DNA from: Rhodanobacter sp.
GTDB taxonomy: Bacteria; Pseudomonadota; Gammaproteobacteria; Xanthomonadales; Rhodanobacteraceae
Length of the DNA stretch: 64,000 nucleotides
Direction of reading: 5' to 3'
NCBI GenBank assembly: GCA_004298015.1
Contig: SCSE01000042.1
Span: 1-64,000 of the forward strand
Below the pieces are notes generated by a model that saw only the letters and a program-made list of their open reading frames with translations, was not told the DNA's origin and did not search any database. The position numbers and the translations under genes are program-made. Below are positions 57,327 to 64,000 of this stretch, one piece after another (the stretch's first letter is position 1; every line of letters begins with the position of its first letter).

Positions 57327-57802
57327 CGCTTGCCTACGTTGCGCTGGGGAGCAATCTCGGTGATCCGCAAAGGCAGATACTGGATGCGATCTCAGCCCTG
57401 GACACCTTGCCCGGTACCCGGTTGCTGCAACGTTCGCACCTGTACCGCACCCCGCCATGGGGGCTGCTCGAGCAGCCGCCGTTCGTCAACGCCGCGGTAC
57501 AACTGGATACGGAGCTGCCGCCGCACGCCTTGCTGGAGGCGCTGCTTGAGATCGAGGCTCGCGCAGGCCGCGTGCGTGCCCAACGCAACGGACCGCGCAC
57601 CCTGGATCTCGATCTGCTGCACGTCGATGGCGTGCGACTGGACGATCAGCGACTGACCCTGCCGCACCCGCGCATGGCCGAACGGGCCTTTGTGCTGTTG
57701 CCGCTCAACGATATCGCCCCGACGTTGCCCATGCCGGCGTATCCGACGGTCGCCGAGCGCCTCGCGCAGCTCGATACCGGCGGCTGTGAAAGACTGGCTT
57801 GA
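57323..57802 (+). CDS. folK: 2-amino-4-hydroxy-6-hydroxymethyldihydropteridine diphosphokinase
   Basis: 159 residues. HPPK of folate synthesis. LAYVALGSNLGDP at the start, YRTPPWG and NAAVQLDT in the pterin site, and the RNGPRTLDLDLL signature that binds Mg-ATP. GTG 57323 in the pcnB stop. Typical length. Confidence 0.94.
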   Translation: MTLAYVALGSNLGDPQRQILDAISALDTLPGTRLLQRSHLYRTPPWGLLEQPPFVNAAVQLDTELPPHALLEALLEIEARAGRVRAQRNGPRTLDLDLLHVDGVRLDDQRLTLPHPRMAERAFVLLPLNDIAPTLPMPAYPTVAERLAQLDTGGCERLA

Positions 57803-57859
57803 GCCAACACCGGAGCGCGCCGGATAATCGGCGTTCGATCCCATCGCCAAGGAAACATC

Positions 57860-58690
57860 GTGTACGTGCAAAATGCCAATGCTCCGCAACGCAAGCCGGT
57901 GACCGTGCCGGGCCTGCGCGAGATGAAGGTGCAGGGGCAGCGCATCGTCATGCTGACTGCCTACGACGCCAGTTTCGCCTGGCAACTGGACGCCGCGGGC
58001 GTGGACGTGGCGCTGGTCGGCGACTCGCTCGGGATGGTGGTGCAGGGACATCGCAGCACGTTGCCGGTGACGCTCGATCACATGGTCTATCACACCGCCG
58101 CGGTGGCCCGCGGCCTGTCCGCGACCCTGCTGGTGGCGGATCTGCCCTTCATGGCCGAGCGGGATGTCGCCCATGCGCTGGACGCCGCCGCGCGGCTGGT
58201 CGGCGAGGGTGGCGCGGCGATGGTGAAGATGGAAGGCGCGGCGGCACACATCCTGGACGCTATCGCGGCGATCGCAGCGCGGGCGATCCCGGTCTGCGCC
58301 CATCTGGGACTCACGCCGCAATCGGTGCACAAGTTCGGTGGTTTCCGTGTCCAGGGCCGTGAGCAAACCGCTGCCGAGCGCATCGTGGACCAGGCGCGGG
58401 CGGTACAGGAGGCCGGGGCGGATCTGCTGGTGATCGAGGGCGTACCTGTGGCGCTCGGCCAGCGGATCACCGCGGCGGTGGATATCCCGGTGATCGGTAT
58501 CGGTGCCGGTCCGCATTGCGATGGGCAGGTACTGGTGATCCACGACATGCTCGGCGTCACCCCGGGCAAGCGGCCGAAATTCAGCAAGGATTTCCTGGCC
58601 GGACACGATTCGGTGGCGGCCGCCATCGCGGCGTATGCCGAGGCGGTGCGTAGTGGCGTGTTTCCTGCACCGGAACACTGTTTCAACTAA
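57860..58690 (+). CDS. panB: 3-methyl-2-oxobutanoate hydroxymethyltransferase
   Basis: 276 residues. TIM-barrel first enzyme of pantothenate synthesis. [15 protein letters not shown] near the start, [33 protein letters not shown] and [16 protein letters not shown] are diagnostic, with the metal-binding Asp and active Glu in DLLVIEGVP. Starts at GTG 57860 (preceded by CAAGGAAACATC). Confidence 0.95.
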   Translation: MYVQNANAPQRKPVTVPGLREMKVQGQRIVMLTAYDASFAWQLDAAGVDVALVGDSLGMVVQGHRSTLPVTLDHMVYHTAAVARGLSATLLVADLPFMAERDVAHALDAAARLVGEGGAAMVKMEGAAAHILDAIAAIAARAIPVCAHLGLTPQSVHKFGGFRVQGREQTAAERIVDQARAVQEAGADLLVIEGVPVALGQRITAAVDIPVIGIGAGPHCDGQVLVIHDMLGVTPGKRPKFSKDFLAGHDSVAAAIAAYAEAVRSGVFPAPEHCFN

Positions 58691-58866
58691 AATCGCCCGC
58701 CTGTTGCGAGTGCCGTCAGACGCCCGTGCCGGCGGCGCACGGCGGGCGAACCGGGTCATTCGGCGTAGCAGAATCTCCGAATTCTCCCGCTACGCACCTT
58801 GTTACGAACGCCTGGCGCCACCCTTCGCGACGGCGTTCGATATTTCCTAACCTCTGAGACTGGCCG

Positions 58867-59712
58867 ATGCAGACCGTTCATGATGCTCCCGCCCTGCGTG
58901 CTGCCATCCGCGGTTGGCGCGGCAACGGCCAGACGGTGGGTTTCGTGCCGACCATGGGAAACCTGCATGTCGGCCACCAGTCGTTGATCAAGCTGGCACG
59001 CGCACGGGCCGACCGCGTCGTCGCCAGCGTGTTCGTCAATCCGACCCAGTTTGCTCCGGGCGAGGATTTCGAGCGCTATCCGCGCACTCTGGTGCCGGAT
59101 CAGGCGGCCCTGACCGACGAGGGTTGCGACCTGTTGTTCGCACCGGATGTGGCCACGATGTACCCGTTCGGCGCGCAGCACAGCGTCACCCTGCGCGTGC
59201 CACAGATCACCGAAGTGCTCGAAGGGGCCTCGCGTCCAGGCCACTTCGACGGCGTCGCCACCGTGGTGTGCAAACTGTTCAACCTGGTACAGCCGGATCT
59301 GGCGGTATTCGGGCAGAAGGATTTCCAGCAACTGAAGGTGATCGAGCGCCTGGTGCGCGACCTCTCGCTGCCGATCAAGATACTGGCTGCGGCGACCCTG
59401 CGGGCCGATGACGGACTGGCGCTGAGCTCGCGCAACCAGTATCTGAGTGCCGACGAGCGGGCGCAGGCACCTCTGGTCCACGACACCTTGCTGAAGATGC
59501 GCGAATTGCTGCACAAGGGCCATGCGTGGCCGGTGATCGAGCAGGTCAGTTCGTCGCGCCTGCGGCGTGCCGGGTTTGTGCCCGACTATGCGGTGATCCG
59601 GCGTGCCGGGGATTTGTCCGCGCCGGCGGAGGGCGAACGCGAGGGGCTGGTCGGGCTGATCGCCGCACGCCTCGGCAGCACCCGTTTGATCGACAACTTG
59701 CGATTGGATTGA
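58867..59712 (+). CDS. panC: Pantothenate synthetase
   Basis: 281 residues. Condenses pantoate with beta-alanine. Nucleotidyltransferase signature FVPTMGNLHVGHQSLI (HxGH), SVFVNPTQFAPGEDFERYPRTL, FGQKDFQQLKVIERLV and the KMSKS-like ALSSRNQYLS. Lies 176 bases after panB; the gap holds no gene, but may hold an internal promoter. panD follows after 100 bases. Confidence 0.95.
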   Translation: MQTVHDAPALRAAIRGWRGNGQTVGFVPTMGNLHVGHQSLIKLARARADRVVASVFVNPTQFAPGEDFERYPRTLVPDQAALTDEGCDLLFAPDVATMYPFGAQHSVTLRVPQITEVLEGASRPGHFDGVATVVCKLFNLVQPDLAVFGQKDFQQLKVIERLVRDLSLPIKILAAATLRADDGLALSSRNQYLSADERAQAPLVHDTLLKMRELLHKGHAWPVIEQVSSSRLRRAGFVPDYAVIRRAGDLSAPAEGEREGLVGLIAARLGSTRLIDNLRLD

Positions 59713-59812
59713 GGCGCCCGTATATCGTTAGTGTTCCGTGTGATGTTGCGGCGCAGCGTCGACGGTTCGATAATGCCCAACTTTGCAGGACGTCCCTGCC
59801 GGAAACTCTGTC

Positions 59813-60199
59813 ATGCACCTGAACATGCTCAAGGCCAAGATCCACCGTGCCACCGTGACTCACGCCGAGCTCCACTATGAAGGCTCGATCGCGATCGATG
59901 GCTTGCTGCTGGACGCCTCAGGCATCCGCGAGTACGAGCAGATCCATGCCTGGAACGTCAACAGCGGCCAGCGGTTTGTGACCTATGCGCTGCGTGCCGA
60001 GGAAGGCTCGGGGATCATTTCGGTCAATGGCAGTGCCGCGCGCAGTGCGCAGACCGGCGACCTGATCATCATTGCCGCGTTTGTGCAACTGACCGAAGCC
60101 GAGCTGGAAAATTACCAGCCGACCCTGGTCTACATGGGCGAGTACAACCGCATCAGCCATACCAATCGTGCGATTCCCAAGCAGATGGCTGACGCCTGA
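59813..60199 (+). CDS. panD: Aspartate 1-decarboxylase proenzyme
   Basis: 128 residues. Self-cleaving pyruvoyl enzyme that makes beta-alanine for PanC. It cleaves at Gly24-Ser25 in HYEGSIAID when ATG 59813 is used. [24 protein letters not shown] and [19 protein letters not shown] mark it. A start 10 codons upstream (59783) is not family-like. Ends 16 bases from convergent queG. Confidence 0.95.
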   Translation: MHLNMLKAKIHRATVTHAELHYEGSIAIDGLLLDASGIREYEQIHAWNVNSGQRFVTYALRAEEGSGIISVNGSAARSAQTGDLIIIAAFVQLTEAELENYQPTLVYMGEYNRISHTNRAIPKQMADA

Positions 60200-60215
60200 G
60201 ATCGCGCCGGGGTTA

Positions 60216-61289
60216 TCAGCCCTGCTGCCTTTCCAGTGCCCACGCGATGTGCTCGCGCACCACGGCCGAGGGGTGCGCGGCGCGAGCGTTGAGCGCCTCA
60301 AGCACACCACGTGATCGTGGCGCGTTGCCCAGCGCCACCGCAATATTGCGCAACCAGCCTTCGTAGCCGGTGCGGCGGATCGCCATGCCTTCGGTACGCC
60401 TGAGAAATTCGTCCTCGCTCCAGCTGAACAGTTCGACCAGTTTGGCCCCGTCCAGGCGGTGACGGGGGGCGAAGTCCGCTTCCGCGGTTTCCTGGGCGAA
60501 CTTGTTCCACGGGCATACCAGCTGGCAGTCGTCACAGCCGAAGATACGGTTGCCCATCGGCGCCCGCAGTGCTTCCGGGATGCTGCCCTTGAGCTCGATC
60601 GTGAGATAGGAAATGCAACGCCGCGCGTCGAGCCGATATGGCCCGAGGATCGCCTGGGTGGGGCAGATCTCGATGCAGCGATGGCAGCTGCCGCAGTGTG
60701 CGCTGGCCGGGGTGTCCAGCGGCAGCGGCAGGTCGGTGTAAAGCTCGCCGAGGAAAAAATACGAGCCGGCGCGGCGGTTGATCAGTACCGTGTGCTTGCC
60801 GATCCAGCCCAGGCCCGCATTGCGCGCCAGCGCTTTCTCCAGCACCGGTGCCGAATCCACGTAGGCACGGCAGCCGAAGTCGCCGCTCGCCTCGCGGATG
60901 CGGTCGGCCAGCTTCTGCAGTCGGTTGCGCATCAGCTTGTGGTAATCGCGCCCCAGCGCATAGCGGGACACATAGCCGGCCTCGGCATCGTGCAGCACGC
61001 TCCAGGCGTTGGCGGTGCCGGGGGGGATGTAGTCCATGCGTACCGAGACGATCCGCAAGGTGCCCGGTTCGAGTTCGGCCGGTCGGCTGCGCTTGTGGCC
61101 GTGGCGGGCCATATAGTCCATTTCGCCGTGGTATTCCAGCTCCAGCCAGCGCTTGAGGTGAAGCTCGTGGTCGCCAAGATCGGTGCCGCTGATGCCCGCG
61201 TCGGCGAAACCCAGCTCGATCGCCCAGCGCTTGATGTCGCTAGCGAGGGCGGCGTAGTCGGTAGCGGCATGGGCGTCGGAGTTGGCCAT
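60216..61289 (-). CDS. queG: Epoxyqueuosine reductase
   Basis: 357 residues. Cobalamin- and Fe-S-dependent enzyme that turns epoxyqueuosine into queuosine on tRNA. ALGRDYHKLMRNRLQKLADRI and GLGWIGKHTVLINRRAGSYFFLGE lie in the cobalamin-binding domain; two [4Fe-4S] motifs CGSCHRCIEICPTQAI and CDDCQLVCPWNKFA follow, and HEAT-like repeats end the protein. The final step after queA and tgt, encoded 54 kb away on the other strand. Divergent from nnr. Confidence 0.95.
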   Translation of the reverse strand: MANSDAHAATDYAALASDIKRWAIELGFADAGISGTDLGDHELHLKRWLELEYHGEMDYMARHGHKRSRPAELEPGTLRIVSVRMDYIPPGTANAWSVLHDAEAGYVSRYALGRDYHKLMRNRLQKLADRIREASGDFGCRAYVDSAPVLEKALARNAGLGWIGKHTVLINRRAGSYFFLGELYTDLPLPLDTPASAHCGSCHRCIEICPTQAILGPYRLDARRCISYLTIELKGSIPEALRAPMGNRIFGCDDCQLVCPWNKFAQETAEADFAPRHRLDGAKLVELFSWSEDEFLRRTEGMAIRRTGYEGWLRNIAVALGNAPRSRGVLEALNARAAHPSAVVREHIAWALERQQG

Positions 61290-61347
61290 CTGCCGATTGT
61301 AAACGTCCAGCCATCGACGGGTTTCCCGCCCCGTCTATAATCGGCAG

Positions 61348-62844
61348 ATGTCCGATCAGCCGAATCGCCAGAATCTCTACACCGTCGAGCAGATGCGTGT
61401 GATCGAGCGCGCGGCATTGTCTGCGCTGGAAGGTTCCGGCAATGCGCTGATGCGCCGCGCCGCCAGCGCGGCATTGAGCACCCTGCGACGGCATTGGCCA
61501 CAGCTGCGGCGCATTGCCATCTATTGCGGCCCCGGCAACAACGGTGGCGACGGGTTCCTGCTTGGCGTGTTGGCACGCGAGGCGGGGTTGCAGGTCGAGC
61601 TGGTGGCGCTGGACGCGAAGGCGCGTGGCGATGCGCTGCTGGCGCGCCGCGAATGGGAGCGCGACGGCCCGGCTCATGGTTGGCATGCAAAGAATGATCT
61701 GCCGGACGCCGAGCTACATGTCGACGCGCTCTACGGCATCGGGCTGAACCGCGCGCCCGGCCCGGAGGCCGCCGATCTGATCGCGCGGATCAATGCCAGC
61801 GGCCGGCCGGTGCTCGCGCTGGATGTGCCGTCGGGCCTGAATGCCGACACCGGGCATTGCCCCGGTGTGGCGATTCGTGCCGATGTCACGCTGACCTTCC
61901 TGGCCGACAAGCGTGGACTGCATACCGGCCGTGCGGCGGACCAGATCGGCTTGCTGGAGCTGGCGTCGCTGGGCGTGCCGGACAGTGCACAGCTGCAGGC
62001 AGTGGTCGATGCGCAACTGCTGGCCGTCGATGCCCTGCCATGCCGTTCGCGTGGTGCCCACAAGGGACATAACGGCCATGTGCTGGTGATCGGTGGCGAG
62101 CATGGTATGGCCGGTGCGGTGCGATTGAGCGGTGAGGCAGCGCTGCGTGCCGGTGCCGGTCTGGTCAGTGTGGCGACCCATGGCGAGCATGTGCCGGCGC
62201 TCAACGCAGGGCGTCCGGAGTTGATGGCGCATGGGGTCGATGGGCCGCAGGCTCTGGAGCCGCTGCTCAGACGCGCCAGCGTACTGGCAGTCGGGCCGGG
62301 TCTTGGCGCAGGAGCCTGGGGGCATGCGCTGTGGCTGACCGCACTGAATGCGAACAAGCCGCTGGTGCTCGATGCCGATGGGCTGAACCTGCTGCTGCGG
62401 GAACCGCGGCAATTCAAGGCGCCGACGGTGTTGACGCCGCACCCGGGTGAGGCAGCGCGCCTGCTGGGGGTGACCACGGCGGCGATCGAGACGGATCGAT
62501 TCGCCGCGGCGCGGGAGCTGGCCAGACGTCATGCCGCAGTGGTGGTGTTGAAAGGTGCGGGTACGCTGATTGCCGATCAGGATGGGCGCCTGGACGTCTG
62601 TCCATGGGGCAATCCTGGAATGGCGTCCGGTGGCATGGGCGATCTCCTGACCGGGGTGGTGGCAGCTTTGCTGGCGCAGGGGTGTACGGCCTGGCATGCG
62701 GCTTGTCTCGGCGTGGGGCTGCATGCACGTGCCGGCGACCAGGCGGCGGAGCAGGGCGAACGCGGCTTGCTGGCCAGTGATCTGCTGGCGCCACTGCACC
62801 GGCTCGGCAACGAAATGCCGCAGCATGGGCAGCATCGTGTCTGA
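61348..62844 (+). CDS. nnr: Bifunctional NAD(P)HX epimerase/dehydratase
   Basis: 498 residues. N-terminal epimerase (about 1-215) with YCGPGNNGGDGFLLG and LDVPSGLNAD; C-terminal dehydratase (about 230-490) with GHVLVIGGEHGMAGA, SVATHGEHVPALNAGRPE, ADGLNLL, LTPHPGEAARLL and MASGGMGDLLTGVVAAL. Repairs hydrated NAD(P)H. tsaE overlaps its end, the yjeF-yjeE order of enterobacteria. Confidence 0.95.
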   Translation: MSDQPNRQNLYTVEQMRVIERAALSALEGSGNALMRRAASAALSTLRRHWPQLRRIAIYCGPGNNGGDGFLLGVLAREAGLQVELVALDAKARGDALLARREWERDGPAHGWHAKNDLPDAELHVDALYGIGLNRAPGPEAADLIARINASGRPVLALDVPSGLNADTGHCPGVAIRADVTLTFLADKRGLHTGRAADQIGLLELASLGVPDSAQLQAVVDAQLLAVDALPCRSRGAHKGHNGHVLVIGGEHGMAGAVRLSGEAALRAGAGLVSVATHGEHVPALNAGRPELMAHGVDGPQALEPLLRRASVLAVGPGLGAGAWGHALWLTALNANKPLVLDADGLNLLLREPRQFKAPTVLTPHPGEAARLLGVTTAAIETDRFAAARELARRHAAVVVLKGAGTLIADQDGRLDVCPWGNPGMASGGMGDLLTGVVAALLAQGCTAWHAACLGVGLHARAGDQAAEQGERGLLASDLLAPLHRLGNEMPQHGQHRV

Positions 62845-63313
62845 GGCTTGCGGTCGCGAACTTCACTACCCGTTGCCCGATGAGGCCGCAACGGCAGCCC
62901 TGGGCCAAGCCCTGGCGAGTCGGTTGCAGGAGGGCCTGGTGATTTATCTGCACGGCCCGCTCGGTGCCGGCAAGACCAGTTTCGCGCGCGCACTGTTGCA
63001 GGCGTGCGGGGTGCAAGAGCGCATCAAGAGTCCGACCTACAGCCTGATGGAGGGCTACCTGGCCCTTGGTCGGCCGGCGTGGCACCTGGATCTGTACCGG
63101 ATCGCCGATCCCGGCGAACTGGAGTGGCTGGGCCTGGATGCGCTGGCCCAGCCCGATGCGCTGGTACTGGTGGAGTGGCCGGAGCGTGGCGCCGGGGTGT
63201 TGCCGGCGGCGGATCTGGAGCTGTCGCTGAGTTACCTGGGCACCGGCCGTGATGCCTGGCTGCGCGGCGCGACGGCGCGTGGTGAGCAGGTGCTGCAATC
63301 GTTGAAGCCGTGA
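62825..63313 (+). CDS. tsaE: tRNA threonylcarbamoyladenosine biosynthesis ATPase TsaE
   Basis: 162 residues. P-loop ATPase of t6A synthesis with TsaB and TsaD. Walker A HGPLGAGKTSFARALL near residue 45, SPTYSLMEGY (family signature), HLDLYRIADPGELEWLGLD and LVEWPERG. ATG 62825 lies inside nnr (20-base overlap); GTG 62837 is an alternative. The downstream amidase continues the yjeE-amiB order. Confidence 0.94.
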   Translation: MGSIVSEACGRELHYPLPDEAATAALGQALASRLQEGLVIYLHGPLGAGKTSFARALLQACGVQERIKSPTYSLMEGYLALGRPAWHLDLYRIADPGELEWLGLDALAQPDALVLVEWPERGAGVLPAADLELSLSYLGTGRDAWLRGATARGEQVLQSLKP

Positions 63314-63503
63314 CCGGTTCCGGCCTGAGGGCTTGCGTCAAGGCGCTTGTTGGCTGTCCCGAAAATGGCAAGTCCCCGAGCAGGGCGGCGGTCGTATCGG
63401 TGTGGACTTGGAGGCGATAACTTGATATGACCTGATGAATAGTCCGCAGGCTATGGATATTAAAAGGAAAAGAGCCTTGCATTCATGCGGTGAGTGCGCT
63501 TCA
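63314..63503. other. 190-base gap between tsaE and the amidase
   Basis: No gene seen. The last 90 bases are distinctly A+T-rich and include TTGATA and TATGGATATTAAAAGG, so a promoter for the amidase is likely here although no well-spaced -35/-10 pair could be fixed. Confidence 0.35.
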
Positions 63504-64000
63504 ATGCGGCCTATGAGGGGTTACCTGAACAACTTGGTGGGGTGTGTTGCCGCGCTGGTCATGGCGGCGATGCCTCTCGGCACGGCCCACGCGGCGGATC
63601 TGCACGATGCGCGTGTGTGGGCCGGCCCGAGCTATACCCGGTTGGTGCTGGATGCACGTGGCCCGCTCAACTACACGATCAGCCAGTCCGGCGGGCAGGT
63701 GGTGGTGGATCTGCGTGACACCAGGCTGACGGGAGGCTTTGCCGAGCCTGAGGCGCAGGGCCTGTACCAGGGAATGAGTCATTCCCGACGCGGCGACCAC
63801 CTGAAGCTGGTTGCCAGGGTTGCTCCGGACAGCCGCCTCAAGAGCTTTATGCTTAAGCCGGTCCATGGCACGGACTATCGTCTAGTGCTTGACCTGTATC
63901 CGGCCGGCAACGCATCCACGCCCCGTTCGTCGCGTCGGCACGGTCACGTCAGCAAGGAAGCCATCGCCTCGTCGCGCGAGGCTGCAGCTCTGCTGAAGGC
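63504..64000 (+). CDS. N-acetylmuramoyl-L-alanine amidase, AMIN-domain part (runs off the window)
   Basis: 165 codons before the window edge. An N-terminal signal peptide (LVGCVAALVMAAMPLGTAHA) is followed by an AMIN domain (about residues 30-130) with VWAGPSYTRLVLDARGPLNY and DTRLTGG and FMLKPVHGTDYRLVLDLYP. AMIN domains target AmiB/AmiC to the septum. The catalytic amidase_3 domain should lie beyond 64000. The gene order tsaE-amidase supports AmiB/AmiC. ATG 63504 and ATG 63513 are both possible starts. Low-complexity Arg/His stretch after the domain. Confidence 0.85.
   Translation, partial: MRPMRGYLNNLVGCVAALVMAAMPLGTAHAADLHDARVWAGPSYTRLVLDARGPLNYTISQSGGQVVVDLRDTRLTGGFAEPEAQGLYQGMSHSRRGDHLKLVARVAPDSRLKSFMLKPVHGTDYRLVLDLYPAGNASTPRSSRRHGHVSKEAIASSREAAALLK

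Overview
The window is a high-G+C chromosomal segment of a gammaproteobacterium, most likely of the Xanthomonadales (Rhodanobacter/Dyella-like). I base this on gene order and content rather than a database match: queA-tgt-yajC-secD-secF, a suf operon headed by an Rrf2 regulator, an NAD-type isocitrate dehydrogenase, an AmgK-MurU recycling pair, phoB-phoR-ppk-ppx, a dapA-bamC pair, panB-panC-panD, and queG-nnr-tsaE-amidase. Most of it is compact housekeeping DNA with many 4-base ATGA/GTGA overlaps.

Layout. 1-0.5 kb: 5' part of a class III aminotransferase, leftward. 0.8-4.4 kb: ABC exporter with a DesK/DesR-type two-component system. 4.5-10.9 kb: GNAT, queA, tgt, yajC, secD, secF, closed by a terminator. 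11-12.9 kb: motAB. 12.9-16.5 kb, leftward: glnK-amtB under a canonical sigma-54 promoter with NtrC-like sites, and amgK-murU. 16.7-22.7 kb: suf operon (regulator, sufB, a methyltransferase, sufC, sufD, sufS), then an acyltransferase. 23.8-28.4 kb: an accessory patch with an HiPIP gene cut by an IS5-type transposase remnant, lower-G+C cupin and monooxygenase genes, a racemase-like protein without catalytic cysteines, an SDR, a frameshifted HAD gene and a possibly broken small secreted protein.

28.6-34.4 kb: Tat-exported amidase, GNAT-Rieske pair, MipA porin-like protein, HAD phosphatase and aminotransferase. 34.5-38.1 kb: ketosynthase and ACP divergent from a predicted N-acyltransferase and an arginase-fold hydrolase. 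This is the best candidate for an undescribed pathway. 38.2-47.4 kb, leftward: bepA, phoB-phoR-ppk-ppx, cyclophilin, lpxH. 47.5-55.6 kb: glutaredoxin-AhpD-like pair, icd, LpxO-like hydroxylase, PhoH-family protein, bcp, gcvR, dapA, bamC, fdxA. 55.7-64 kb: tRNA-Glu(CTC), pcnB-folK-panB, panC, panD, queG, nnr, tsaE and the start of an AMIN-domain amidase.

Three genes of queuosine synthesis (queA, tgt, queG) occur in two places. Polyphosphate and phosphate sensing are grouped (phoBR, ppk, ppx). Envelope functions recur (lpxH, LpxO-like, bepA, bamC, SecDF-YajC, amidase). Two copies of a covarying palindromic repeat (6.1 and 34.5 kb) show a REP-type family in this genome. No CRISPR array, rRNA, prophage or intact transposase was seen.
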